DNA of 64,000 nt from Datisca glomerata (taxonomy: Eukaryota > Streptophyta > Magnoliopsida > Cucurbitales > Datiscaceae): positions 2,759,311-2,823,310 of the forward strand of contig QANY01011336.1 of assembly GCA_003255025.1 (NCBI GenBank). Reading direction: 5' to 3'. The notes beneath the pieces are model-generated. The model was not told where the DNA came from, made no database searches, and saw only the letters and a list, made by a program, of their open reading frames with translations. This document shows, in pieces, positions 1 to 12,555 of the stretch. A program made the position numbers and the translations under genes. Positions within the stretch are counted from its first letter, which is position 1, and each line of letters opens with the position of its first letter.

Positions 1-494
1 TAGTTTAAAATTGATTGCTATTCTGACTTAATTATAATATAGAAAATGAAAGTAATAGTTAAAATCGTTTATTGCAAATCAACTTCATTCTTTATATATG
101 CGTTTTTTCTAAGAACGTAAACCCTAATAAATTGAGACGGGCCAAATCCAATCTGTCATTTTGCTTCCCCGATCGTTTAGCCTGATCGACACGACTCTTT
201 TATCTGCCTCCCGGCCTCTTATTTCATTTCATTCTTCTTCTGTATCGCGGTTTGAATGAAGATGCCCGATTGGCCCAACTTTCTCAAATGCCCAAATAAT
301 TTAAGCACTTCTACAGGTTTTTTAAGGAAACTTGTTTGAGCTATTGTTACCGATTATAATGTATTCTTTTAAGAAATTGCAGCGAATAATATAATTTTTT
401 CAAAGTCAATTTAAGTAATGACATTTTTTACTTTGTATAAGAATACAAGTTTTCACATGACACATCAACTTTTTTATCATTAATATAATTTTAC
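1..494. other. Intergenic, no gene seen
   Basis: AT-rich sequence left of the first LTR. No reading frame or RNA gene could be supported. Bases 490-494 (TTTAC) look like the left target-site duplication of the element that follows, compared with TTTAT at 12556-12560. Confidence 0.5.
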
Positions 495-2907
495 TGTCGT
501 AACGGCCCGCGACGCGGAGTGGTGATTGAAAAATCATTTTTTAGAAAAAAATTTGGAAGTCATCACCAATCAATTTAGGGTGTGATCGATCACCCAATTT
601 TAAAATAAAATTTTAGTCTACGAGAACTCAAAGTTGATTCGGGATCAGTCATTTGTGTGCGAGGAAGGTATTAACACCCCCACATCACTCAATGTTAAAA
701 TGGTTACCAAAATTTAATCAAATGTTATCCAAATTATATTTTAAAATACTCTTAAAAAATTTATTTTTTGAATGTCTCATTTAGTACATTTTACGTCATA
801 AAAATGAATAAAATAAATGACATTTAATGGGTGTTACAAAGACCATTGATAAACTATTTTTATCTTTTTATTATTTTTATAAAATAAAAATATTATTGGA
901 GTTATTTTCAGTATCCCAAAAATATTTTCTCACCTCGGTAGTTCGAGAAATTTGGTATCCCAAAAATTTCAAAATCCGTCATCGGAATTTTTTTAGTAAA
1001 AACTAAATAATAAAATTAACAAAATTTAAGTCTACTTGTTAAGATTGGAATCCACACATATATGAATACCAACTCTAATAATAAAAGAATGAGATAAGAA
1101 TCACAGTATAAGCAAGGCAATATGACAATGATACATAAATAAATAAGAAATAAGAAAAAATAACAAATATAAAAGAAAAGAGTAGGAAAAAATTAGAAAT
1201 GTATGAGGATGTATAGAGTAAAAAAAGATGAATAGTGTGTGAAACATGTAAAGTAGATGTATAAAAATATAAATTTGAAATAAACATTAAAGTATATTAA
1301 TAAAAGAAAAATAAAAAAAGGAAATAACAAAAATTAAAAAAATTAAATTAAAAAAAGTATGAGGGGATAGAGGGAACACCCTCTGTTGCAAACAGAGGGC
1401 TAACCCTCGGTCAAACAAAAAACTTTTTTTTTAATATAATTATATTATTATAAAAATATAAATATTTAATTATTTATATTTAAATAAATAAACTTATGTA
1501 AATATTTAATTTTAGTAAAATAATATATACATATGTAAATGTATAATTGACATAACTATATAATTTTTTACTACATAGCCTTACCGTTATTTTCTTTAAT
1601 AATTGTTATTCAAATAGTAAAAAATTACGGAGGATAGCTACTTAAACCTATTGTCACTTAAAGAAAATGATGAAAAAAATATATTTTTTTTACATAAATA
1701 TAACTATTTTTTAGTTTGGATTACTTAACCTACTAATTACCATTTTTTCTTTATTCCCTCGTTGCTATCAAATAACAAATGAATGATCATGGATGGTAAC
1801 TACTTCAAATAAGTGTCACTAAAAAAGATCAATAAAATTTCAAAATATAATATTTTTGTTTGGGATATAAATATTCATTTTTTTATTTTAAACTACTTAG
1901 TTCACTAATTATAAATATTTCATTTTCTCTCATTGCTAATCAAATGACAAATGAATGATTATGGATGGTAACTAGTTCAAACAAGTGTCACTAAAATAAC
2001 AACAAGATCTAAAAAATGAAAATACTTATGATAACATTAAAAATTTCAAAGTTTAAATGTTTGCGTGATTTTTATATAGATGTTTAACTCTTTATTTTAT
2101 GCATTTTTATGTATGAGAAATTGTCATAAGAGATTTTTACAACAAATGTACATTTTCAACCTATTAAAGGGTTGATTCATATTGAGTTAATTTTTGCACC
2201 CCTCAAAAGGATTCATCCTCAAATTCGTTGATTAAATTGATGACAAAGATATCTGATTATCAAATTTGTAAGAAAAATAAAAATGCATAAAAACCTCAAG
2301 ATTAAGAATAAAAGATGAAGAAGAAGAAGAAGACAAACACTTATATATGAAAAATAAAATAAAGAATATAAACTACATGAGTATGAAGGAGAAATGATGA
2401 AGAACAATAAACAATATCTTGTTAGTAAAGATGCAAGAAACTTAAACCATATTAGGAAAAATAGAATGAGAGAAGATTGATAGATGAATGTAAATATAAG
2501 CTTCCATCCTCTCTCTCTTTCTTAGAAAATCTCTTATATTTCTCACACACACTCTCTAAAAAGATCACCAAATCTCTCGCAAGACTCTCATCTTTCTCAT
2601 TATAAAAGCCTATTATTTCTCTCTCCAGAATCACCTTCTCCTCTCTCTAAAAAACTCACCTCATTCAAGTGAATGATTCACTCCTTATTTATAGACAAAA
2701 TTAAGGTTTACCTTTTTACTTTAAGATCTTTTGCTCATTTTTTATTTTTTTAGTTCTTGAACTCTTTTTCTCATTTTTAGTCATTGGGCTATTTATCTAT
2801 TTTAGAAATTATTATTTTTAAATCACACACAGTCTTAGGCTAGTAAATAAGCTAATAATCAAAGTGTGTATTTTAATATTTAGTACAGACAAAATATGGT
2901 ATATACA
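495..2907 (-). repeat. 3' LTR of the Ogre-like element (left copy)
   Basis: It begins TGTCGTAACGG and ends GGTATATACA, giving TG...CA ends. Long blocks match 10078-12555, for example the GACGCGGAG-TGGTGATTG block near 510 and the TTAGGCTAGTAAAT block near 2835. It is slightly shorter than its partner, partly because it has one copy rather than several of a short palindrome near 1380. Small ORFs inside are AT-rich noise. Confidence 0.85.
1377..1412. repeat. Single palindromic CCTCTGTT/AACAGAGG motif in the left LTR
   Basis: The stretch reads ACACCCTCTGTTGCAAACAGAGGG (split here: CCCTCTGTT, GCA, AACAGAGGG), a near-perfect 9-bp-arm hairpin. The partner LTR has several copies at the same place. 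Confidence 0.7.
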
Positions 2908-2920
2908 GCTGCCCCCTTTT
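2908..2920 (-). other. Polypurine tract of the Ogre-like element
   Basis: On the minus strand this reads AAAAGGGGGCAGC directly before the 3' LTR. This is the expected position and composition for the plus-strand primer of an LTR retrotransposon, and it fixes the element's orientation. Confidence 0.75.
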
Positions 2921-3051
2921 GCTCACGCTTCTAAAATTAGAAGATGAAGAATGGTTGGATACGTATTTTGAACGGCATGAGAAAAACACTACATGGATAA
3001 GCGGAAGAGAAACCTCGACTGATTTAGGCTCTATGAAATGATGAAATGATG

Positions 3052-4206
3052 AAATGGACTTGGATAGAGATAGGTTTTGACCTTGACTTAATTTGAGTTT
3101 GATTTAACCATATTTATTGAAATGGACCAGGCTCTAACACCGGGCTTCAACCGTGACAAGTCATGTTTGATTTAACCGAAGATATTTAAAAGGGAAACAG
3201 GCCTGGAATAGGCTTCGACCTTGACTCAGTTCAGTTTCAATTAACCCGATATTTTGAAATGGACCAGACGCTAACACTAGGCTTCGCCCGTGACAAAGTC
3301 AGGTTCTATTTAACCAAAGATATTTGAAAGGGGAATGGACCTGAAATAGGCTTCGACCTCAACTCAATTCGGATTCGATTTAACCAGATATTTTGAAATT
3401 GGCCAGGCATTGACAATGAGTTTCGACTGTGAAAAATTTGGGTTTGATTTAAGCAAAGATATTTGAAAGAGAAACAGACCTAGAATAAGCTTCGACCTCG
3501 ACTCAATTAGAGTTTGATTTAATTGGATATTTTAAAATTGACGGGGTGCTGACATCGGGCTTCAACTGTGACAAAGTCAGGTTCAATTTAACAAAAAATA
3601 TTTGAAAGGGAAATAGACCTGGAACATGCTTCACCCTCGACTCAATTCAGTTTCGATTTAACCAGATATTTTTAAATGGACCAGGCGTTGACACTGGGCG
3701 TCGACCGCGATAAAGTCGAGTTTCATTTAAGGGAAACGGACCTAAAACAGGCTTCGACCTCGACTCACTTCGGGTTCAATTTAACCAGATATTTTAAAAT
3801 GAACCAGACGCTGACACCGGGCTTCGACGTGACAAAGTTGGGTTCAATTTAACCAAAGATATTTGAAAGGAAAATAGACCTGGAACAAGCTTTGATCTCG
3901 GCTCAATCCGGGCTCTATTTACTCAGATATTTTGAAATGGACCGGTGCTGACACCAGGCTTCGACCGTGTCAAAGTCGTGTTTAGTTTAACCAAAGATAT
4001 TTGAAAGGGAAACAGACCTGGAACAGGCTTTGACCTTGACTCAATTCGTGTTTAATTTAACCGGATATTTTGAAATGGACTAGGTGCTGACACCAGGCTT
4101 CGACCACGATAAAATTGGGTTCGATTTAACCAAATATATTTGAAAGGGAAACGAACCTAGAATAGGATTCGACCTCGACTCAACTCGGGTTTGATTTAAC
4201 TAGATT
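3052..4206 (-). repeat. Dimeric ~139-bp tandem repeat, about 8 copies, in the element's 3' UTR
   Basis: The phrase AAATGGACCAGG-like starts near 3119, 3256, 3395, 3534, 3674, 3797, 3935 and 4073, so the period is 137-140 bp with one short unit of 123 bp. Each unit holds two related halves of about 70 bp. Both halves contain GCTTCGACC followed by GGTTCGATTTAACC and ATATTT. One half carries GCTGACACCGGG and the other AGACCTGGAACAGG. No long ORF runs through the array. Its position beside the 3' LTR matches the variable tandem arrays known in Tat/Ogre elements. Confidence 0.9.
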
Positions 4207-7200
4207 AATAGATGTTGAAGTTGACTTATGCAAGTCTCATATAATAATAGAAGCTTGATTAATGCAAGCTTTAAATATGGAAATTCCTGCGTGAATTTTG
4301 AAAGAATATCACTAAATGATTCATGCACTTGAATTGTATCAAAACAACTAATGTGATGCATGTCTATGCATTGCAAGATAATGATTTTGAATGCATGCTA
4401 TGCATGATTGTGAACATTTATAAGAAAATTATTTGAAGATTTTTTAAAGTTGACTAACGTGGCCATTGATTTTAAATGGATGCTCTTGATGGTTTGAAAC
4501 CGAAGCAACTAGTATGATACATGTTTATGAAATTCTCAAATTATATTAGAAGTGGGATGATCATGATAGTGTGAACAATATGTATGATTGTGAGCATCTA
4601 AGAGAATCTTATGATGATTTTTTTAAAATGGGTCATTGTAGTCACATCCATCATCCTTTTGAACAGTCATTTGGACTAGGATCATAGATTGACATGAGAT
4701 ACTGAGCATATGATAGAGAAAATGGTGTGCCCTTTTTACTGGATCATGCCCCAGAATTCATCTTTTTTCCAGTAGTAGAAAAATAAATTATTTCCCCTTT
4801 GTTCATTTGATTCTCTTCACTTGTACGCATCATATTGTTTTGTAGCTACATTCCCCTTCTTGTTCATGGCGTCTTTTCAGATAGCTTCAAATCTTATCAT
4901 ATATGTACATGTTGACATTTGTCCCTCCTCTTTTCTTTGACCAATGATGCCCTTTTAAGTTTTCACCACGACATGTAACTCTTTTTTTTCCATGGTGCCT
5001 TTTTCAGGTTCTCACCATACCCCCAAACTCCTTTTTATGCCAAAAGTCATGTTCTTAAGTAATTTCAAGAGTAATTTGCAATTCCATCTACATGCTCTAG
5101 ATGTTGGAGGAAAGAAATAGAGAAAGTAAGAATGATAGAGTGAATATTGTGAATAAATACTTTTTATTGAAAAAAAAATTGATAAACAAGGATTTGAAGA
5201 GGTTATGAGAAAATAAATTGTGGAATAAGATTTTCGCAGTTTCGGAACGACTCTTTTGAGAATTAAAGCATTTCACATACTGACTTTCTCATTCATAGTG
5301 ATCATCCTTTCATTCTTTTCCTTTTTCCTTTATTTCTTCTTTTTTTCTTTTTCTTCTTTTGAGAGGTGATGTCTTGCTTATGACAGATATATATTGAGGT
5401 ATTAACTTATTTAAAGTCATACTCTTATTGTAGATAGATCTCCTTGGTCTGGAAAGGACTTTCATTCGGGTTATGATGTAGCCTAGGATTTTTAGGCTTC
5501 CAAAAGAAATGATATCAAAGGCTCAAAACTTATCTGAAAAAGATATGTCTAAAGCAATGATCCGTTGAGAATTTTTCCAAATAAAGACTGCTTCAGTGTG
5601 GGTTTTGACATTTTGTCATGAGAAACCAAAACTAGATAGTTGTACATGAACTTTTTCCAACAAATTACCCCCGTATGGAAATGCAGTTAGAATTTTTGTT
5701 GAACAAATTTTTCCTAAAGTAAGAGGACAATCTAAAAAAATCACGAGGTTCACTTGACTTTGACCTCTTTTTTTACATTTACTATATTTTTTTGCTAATT
5801 TTTTTACCTTTGTCTTTTTCTTTTGTGCCAGTTTGAGAAATTTTTCACCTTTTGAGACATATATATTGACAAAAATAATCATTGTCCCAGTGTAGGGAGT
5901 GATCATTGGCTGGGTGTCATGAAATGAAGATTCCTTTTAGGCTCAATTGGGCTTGCAATGGTTAAAAGTATTTGGGATTACAGAAAGAATGTCTCTCTAT
6001 CATTTTTAATCAGAAGTAAATTCAACAAGAACACGACCTCATATAAGGATAACACCTTTTTGTAATGTCTTTATTCACCAGAAATAAGACTATTTTCACT
6101 TTTATTGGTCTCTTAACTGAAAATAAGATCGTCAGAACTATATTTGATACTCCTTATACGTTTATTCTCAAAATTGCCATTCCTAATTTGAGTTGGTTTG
6201 TTGGGTCAAAGGAAAGAAATGAGAGAGTTGCAAGAGTATGACATCAATGAATGTAGAACTGGAAATGCATTTATTAACTTTGAAATTAGCAGAAACGCAA
6301 ATAGGATAAAAAACTAGAATTGAAAATAGGAGACGACTAAAAATAGACGAAACACGATAATAAGATGTATGACAGAAGTTTCTCATATATAGGGTAGAGA
6401 TTTGAGGAATTTGACATTAGCTCCTCACTCTTGAAGGTCCCTAAAAAGAAATGACAATTCGGTGATATCTCAATTATTGAACTTATAGTCAGGACAACAA
6501 TGATATGTGAAAACATCGATATATTGCAACCATTAATACATTATCTGCATCAAGTTGTTCTATTATCACATGAAGAGATACGTTCCATGAAATCTGCCAT
6601 GGAATTCCCATGCTCTGGTGGAGAGTTGAGGTAAGTTATTATTTGTCATAAACTTTCTTGAAGTTTAGCCAACCGACTTTGATTAACATCTGAACTCTAG
6701 CTTCCAACATTGTGCAGTATTTAGTTGAATGTCTCATTGCCCTTACATCGAGTAGTTGGATTGTACCATCTAAGATATGGTGGCTGGAGAGGCTTATAAA
6801 GAACCGATACCAACTGGTTATTCTATATTAATTGTGGTGATAATTCCGTATAGGACATTAGAATTGGTCGTATTGGACGAACCGTTGGTTATTCCTATTT
6901 CCCCTATGAGGTTAGTTAACTCGACCAACATTTTGCTAGTGAGTTGGTGGTCTCAGATAAGATCTTGTGTTATTTCGAAATGTTGGTTGTTGAGAATGAT
7001 AATTGCATGGAACTTAAAAGGTATTCGCCACACTTGATGTTGTGGATTTGAGTCATTCAATGTACTTTGAAGGGCACGATCCAGGGTTCACAGCTTGTGA
7101 TGGGTACCCAAAATTGATCGTCTGTACCTTTCTTTCTTTTCATTTTGACGGTAAATCATTTTTCTGTAAAGGATGCTTCTGACAGAGCTCCTGGAATTCT

Positions 7201-7302
7201 ACCACTTTTTATCCCATATTCTATTATTTCGCTAATGACCATAATATGAGAAAAGTCACTTGGAGCATTTTCAATCATTCTATCATGAAGACCTCAAGGT
7301 AT
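4207..7302 (-). other. Internal region of the Ogre-like element without recognisable coding sequence
   Basis: About 3.1 kb of degenerate sequence with many stops in all frames. Short reading frames at 5616-5906 and 6777-7037 show no retroelement motif I can name. No DSGA-type protease, YVDD-type RT or integrase motif was found, which suggests pol was lost or was never present. Confidence 0.6.
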
Positions 7303-8086
7303 TGATGAACATTCCAGGTAATTTTGACAAGGCGGGTTATACTTGAGCAGTTAATTCCCTCCACATTTGAGCATATTCTTTAAAACTTTCAGTATGCTTT
7401 TTTCAACATTTGCAGATCAAAGTAATTAAAAGGCATGTCCATATTGTACTTATATTGTCTCTGAAAAGCATTAGCTTAGTCTTTACATCTCTGAATATGT
7501 TGACCATCCAACTGGATGTGCCAGTGAGATGCAACCCCTAATCAAACTGTCTTGAGAAAAAAATGGATCAACAACTTATCATCATGCTTGCATGTAGTCA
7601 TTTTTCTGCAATACACAATAAGGTAACTCCTCAGGCATGTATAGTCATCATACCTTTCAAAATCACGAAGTTTGAATTTTGGAGGGATGGTTATATCTAG
7701 GACCATACATAATTGTGTGGTGTCAATGGTACGGTATGCATTTGTTCCTTCAATAGCACGCAACCTCTCTTCTAGAAAATCCAACTTATCACTCGTCAGT
7801 GGAATTTTGCTTAGTTTGATAACGAGCTTCTACGCTTTTGGGTAATCGAGATCAAGTATGATGATTCGCTCATTATCATGTTCTCTTTGTGAGAAGAAAA
7901 CTTGATTGTGGTCAGGTGCCGCTGTTGGGGTGTCGTACCCAAATTTTCTTGAATGCATTAATTCTTGAGGAATTGGAAACAAGTAGTGCTGCACATTTAT
8001 TGGTATTGATGCAACATGAATCGGTTTATCTGATGACATCGGTAGAATGGAGTAAATCCAGGAGGGTAAAGTGGAGTATCGACGTT
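7303..8086. repeat. Tandem duplication inside gag, first copy
   Basis: The segment beginning GATGAACATTC and GACAAGGCGGGTTATACTTG recurs 784 bp further on with scattered substitutions. The two copies lie directly head to tail. Confidence 0.85.
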
Positions 8087-8872
8087 GATGAACATTCAAA
8101 CTATTTTTTGACAAGGCGGGTTATACTTGAGCAGTTAATTCCCTCCACCTTTGAGCATATTCCTTAAAGCTTTCAATATGCTTTTTTCAACCTTTGTAGA
8201 TCAAAATAATTAGAAGCCATGTCCATATTGTACTTGTATTGTCTCAGAAAAGCGTCAGCTTATTCTTTACATCTCTGAATATGTTGACCATCCAACTAGA
8301 TGTGCCAGTGAGATGCAACCCCTAATCAAACTATCTTGAGAGAAAAGTGGATCAACAATTTATCATCATGCTTCCATGTAGTTATTTTTCTGTAATACAC
8401 AATAAGGTAACTCCTCAGGCATGTACTGTCATAATACCTTTCAAAATCATGAAGTTTGAATTTGTGAGGGATGGTTATATCTAGGACCATACATAATTGG
8501 GTGGTATCATTGTACCGTATGCATTTGTTCCTTCAATAGCACGCAACCTCTCTTCTAGAAAATCCAACTTATCACTCGTCAGTGGAATTTTGCTTAGTTT
8601 GATAACGAGCTTCAACGCTTTTAGGTCATCGAGATCAAGTATGATGATTCACTCATTATTATGTTCTATTTATGAGGTGAAAACTTGATTGTGGCCAGGT
8701 GCCACTGGTGGGGTGTCGTACCCAAATTTTCTTGAATGCATCAATTCTTGGGGATTTGGAAACATGTATTGCTGCACATTTATTGGTATTGATGCAGCAT
8801 GAAATCGGTTTGTCTGATGACATCGGCAGAATGGAGTGAATCCAGGAGGGTAAAGTGGATTATTAACGTTGA
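8087..8872. repeat. Tandem duplication inside gag, second copy
   Basis: This is the second copy of 7303-8086. Shared landmarks include TGACCATCCAACT near 7500 and 8285, and GGGGTGTCGTACCC near 7926 and 8710. It ends at AACGTTGAT, where gag continues in single copy. Confidence 0.85.
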
Positions 8873-9437
8873 TCTCGTGGTGATGGAGCCCTTTTGCGAA
8901 TTTTCAAGACATGTTTTTCCTTTGTTGGTGGCGAGAAGTTCCAGGACTCTGGTCATTTGTTCTTTCAGCTCCCAAACTTCTTGTTTCATTATCTCTTGTG
9001 ATTGTTTTTTCTTGTTCATCCATGATTCTAGCTTGAGATTATGGTATTTAAGGATAATGGAGGCGCACCCAATATGTTTTCCTTTTCTCTTTCATTTTTA
9101 TTCATTTTTTAAACAAAAAAACAAGAAAACTACATTAGCATATGCATGAGGGAAAGAAAGAAACTATCATGTATGAAGGAATGAAAGAAATTTAAATGTA
9201 TGAAAGAGTAAATAAATCCTATAAAATAATAAAGTAAATGATGAACCTATGATGCATGTACTAAAACTTATAATGCACAAAAGAAATAATGAAAATTATG
9301 ATGCATGAAATGAATAATTATATACAAATCACGAGTTTAGAAAAAATGTTGATGGATGGAGTTAATGACAATTCTAAAAGATGGAGTGAAATAAGATTCG
9401 CTCCCAAAAATTGATCGTACTTGTATGTAAAAATTAT

Positions 9438-9520
9438 AACAACTGATGATGATGATGACAACATGACGATGATGACATTATGGCGACCATGATGATGATG
9501 ACAGGATGATGATGATGACT
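9438..9520. repeat. (GAT)n-rich microsatellite
   Basis: Interrupted runs of GATGATGATGATGAC. The apparent histidine-rich minus-strand ORF across it comes from this simple repeat. Confidence 0.8.
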
Positions 9521-10056
9521 TGATTAAAAAAATTTGGAAACAAATTATAACAAATATCAAGTACAACATAAGTGTTCAACATGACATACCTAACACAATT
9601 GGAAGACCCTAGGATATGGTTTTGATTGCTTATTATGGGAGGCTTTAAGGTTGTATAGATATGTGTAGTTAGAGTATAAAACTCTTAAAAGACTCTTAGG
9701 CTGTCCACATTGTTATCCAAATAGAGTAACAAAGGCCCCAAACGGTATCCCAAAAGGGTCAACCTGAGTGAGAACTTTCATGAGCCTGCACAGAAACCTC
9801 AATTCCATGAAGGCATTCCACTACTCATTCTCTCTAATCCTAAATCGAAAGTTAGGGTATGGGGCTAGTGTATGTGTGTAAATTAGAAATTATGTAAAAA
9901 AATATACATCATAAAAAATAAACTATACACAACCACATACATGAATAAGAAAAATGATTAATCAAATAAACAAACAAAGAACCACACAAAAAGATAGCAT
10001 ATGTTAAAATTTTGGCTTGACTATCTATCGATCTAAAAATGGTTAGATCGATTACA

Positions 10057-10074
10057 TCTCCAGTAGAGTCGTCA
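10057..10074 (-). other. Primer-binding site of the Ogre-like element
   Basis: The minus strand reads TGACGACTCTACTGGAGA, three bases from the LTR end. It differs from the TGGCGACTC-TGCTGGGGA type of primer-binding site seen in Ogre/Tat elements only by G-to-A changes, consistent with decay by cytosine deamination. The primer there is thought to be a tRNA-Arg (family knowledge). Confidence 0.65.
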
Positions 10075-10077
10075 AGC

Positions 10078-12555
10078 CGTCACAACTTGCCCACGACGCG
10101 GAGCGGTGATTGAAAAAAATCATTTTTTGGGAAAAAGAAATTCAGAGTCCCCACAATCAATTTAGGGTGTGATCGGTCACCCAATTTCAAAATAAAATTT
10201 TGGTCTATGGAAACCAAAGTTTGTTCGGGAGTCATTTGTGTGTGGGGAAGGTATTAGCACCCTCACATCAGTCGTTGTTAAAATTGTTACAAGATTTAAT
10301 CAAATGCTATTCAAATTATATTTTAAAAGTAATGTTAAAAAGTTTATTTTTGAATGTCTCATTTAGTACATTTTACGTCATAAAAATAAACAAAAAAAAT
10401 GACATTTAATGGGTGTTACAAAGACCATTGAAATACTATTTTTTGTCTTTTTATTATTTTTATAAAATCAAAATATTATTGGAGTTATTCTCGGTATTCC
10501 AAAAATAATCTTTCACCTCAGTAGTTAGAGAAATTTGGTATTCCAAAAATCTTAAAGTCCGTCATCAGATTTTTTTAGTGATAACTAAATAATGAAATTA
10601 ACAAAATTTAAGTCTACCTGTTAAGAATGTAATCCAAACATATATGAATATAATAATAAAGGAATGAGATAAGAATCACATTATAAGCAATGCAATATGA
10701 CAATGATACATAAATAAATAAGAAATAAGAAGAACAATAAATATAAAGAAAAATGGGAGAAAGAAAAATTAGAAATGTATGAGAATATATAGAGTAAAAA
10801 AAATGAATAATATGTGAAACGTGTAAAGAATATGTATAAAAATATAAATTTGAAATAAACATTAATGTATATTAATAAAAAAATAAAAAAAATAAATTAA
10901 AAAAAGAAAGGAGGCAAGAGGGAACACCCTCTGTTTTCAACAGAGAGCTGACCCCCTGTTGCAAACAGATGGTAGAGGGCTTACCCTATGTTTGCAACAG
11001 AGGATAAACCCTCTTTTGCAAAACAGAGGGTTACCTTCTGTCGACACCCTCGGTCAAAAAAATCTTTTTGTTTTTTATTTTTAATATAACTATTTTATTA
11101 TAAAAATAAAAAAATTCAATGGTTTATATTTAAATAAATTAACTTATGTAAATATTTAATTTTAATAAAATAATATAAACATACACATATACATATGTAA
11201 ATGTATAATTGACATAAATATATAATTTTGACTACATAGCCTACTAACTACCATTATTTTTTTCAATAATTTTTATTCAAATAACAAAAAATTACGGACG
11301 ATAACTAGTTACACCGATTGTCACGTAAAAATATGATGAAAAAATAGACTTTTTTACGTAAATATACCTATTTTTTTATTTTGGACTACTTAGCCTATTT
11401 CTTCTCTCATTGCTAATCCAGTAGCAAATGAATGATCATGGATAGTAACTAGTTCATAAAAGTGTCACTAAAAATATCAATAAAATTTTAAAATAGAATA
11501 TTTTTGTTTGGGATATAAATATACCATATTTTATTTTGGACTACTTAGTTCACTAATTATCAATATTTCCTTTCTTCCTCATTGCTAATCAAATAGCAAA
11601 TGGATGATTATTGATGGTAACTAGTTCAAACAAGTGTCACTGAAATAACAAGATCTAAAAAAATGAAAAGACTTATGAGATCATTAAAAATTTCAAAGTT
11701 TAAATGTTTGCATGATTTTTATATAGATATTTAACTCTTTATTTTATGCTTCTTTATGTAAGAGGAATTGTCATAGGGATTTTTATAAAAAATGCACACT
11801 TTCAACCTATAAAATGGTTGATTCACATTGAGTTAATTTTTACACCCCTCAAAAGGTTTCATCCTCAAACCCATTAATTGAGTTGACAGAGATATCTCAT
11901 TATCAAATTTGAAAGAAAATTAAAAATACATAAAAATAACCTCAAGATTAATAATAAAAGATGATGAAGAAGAAGATAAACACTTATGTATGGAAAATGA
12001 AATAAAGAAAATAAATTACATGAGTATGAAGGAGAACTGATGAAGAACAATAAACAATATATTGTTAGTAAAGATGCAAGAAACTTAAACAATATTAGAA
12101 AAAATAGAATGAGAAAAGATGAATAGATGAATATGAATATAAACTCTCATCCTCTATTTCTTAGAAAATCTCTCATATTTCTCACTCTCTCTAAAAAGAT
12201 CACTAATTTTCTTACAAGACTCTCCTCTTTCTCATTCCAAAAGCCTCTTATTTCTCTCTCCAAAATCACATTCTCCTCTCTCTAAAAAAATAACTTCCTT
12301 CAAGTGAGGATTCACTCCTTATTTATATGTAAAATTAGGGTTTACCTTTTTACTTTTAGTCATTTTGCTCATTTTTCTAAATTTTTTTAGTCCTTGGACT
12401 CTTTTTCTCATTTTTAGTCATTGGGCTATTTATCTATTTTAAAATTATTATTTTTTTATTTTTTTAAATCACACACAATCTTAGGCTAGTAAATAGACTG
12501 ATAATCAAAGTGTGTGTATTTAAATTATTGATCTGAAAAAAATACGGTATCTACA
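10078..12555 (-). repeat. 5' LTR of the Ogre-like element (right copy)
   Basis: Direct repeat of 495-2907. It starts at CGTCACAACTTG (the left copy has TGTCGTAACGG) and ends GGTATCTACA. It is about 65 bp longer, mainly through an expanded cluster of a short palindrome at 10920-11060. Confidence 0.85.
10920..11060. repeat. Expanded palindromic repeat cluster in the right LTR
   Basis: Four to five copies of an ACCCTCTGTT...AACAGAGGG hairpin unit separated by GCTNACC-like spacers. The left LTR has one unit at 1377-1412. Confidence 0.8.

Larger units (their letters stand above)
7303..9019 (-). pseudogene. Gag remnant of the Ogre-like element
   Basis: The minus-strand frame starting at 9019 (MNKKKQSQEIMKQEVWELKE) looks like the N-terminal coiled segment of a Ty3-gypsy gag. 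The frame at 7784-7542 contains LEERLRAIEGTNAYRTIDTT, then PPKFKLRDFERYDDYTCLRS and LLIHFF. These match the retrotransposon gag pattern of Ogre/Tat elements (established family knowledge): a PPKFK.P.F..Y.G...P stretch followed by a helical capsid region. A proline/tyrosine-rich linker lies between them at 7830-8114. The frame is broken by stops and frameshifts, and its middle is present twice because of a tandem duplication. No protein is expected. Confidence 0.7.
495..12555 (-). mobile_element. Ogre/Tat-like Ty3-gypsy LTR retrotransposon, defective, gag-only
   Basis: Two long direct repeats (495-2907 and 10078-12555) bound a 7.2-kb internal region. Orientation is minus: the primer-binding site lies just left of the right LTR, a polypurine tract abuts the left LTR, and gag reads on the minus strand. 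The flanks TTTAC and TTTAT fit a 5-bp target-site duplication with one change. The primer-binding site resembles the TGGCGACTC type known from Ogre/Tat elements. I find a gag remnant but no protease, RT, RNase H or integrase, so the element looks non-autonomous, like the described TR-GAG class (inference). The tandem array next to the 3' LTR fits the hypervariable 3' UTR known in Tat/Ogre elements. Confidence 0.8.

Noticed and set aside
6777..7037. 86-codon plus-strand ORF in the Ogre-like element
   Set aside because: It lies antisense to the element's reading direction and shows no known motif.
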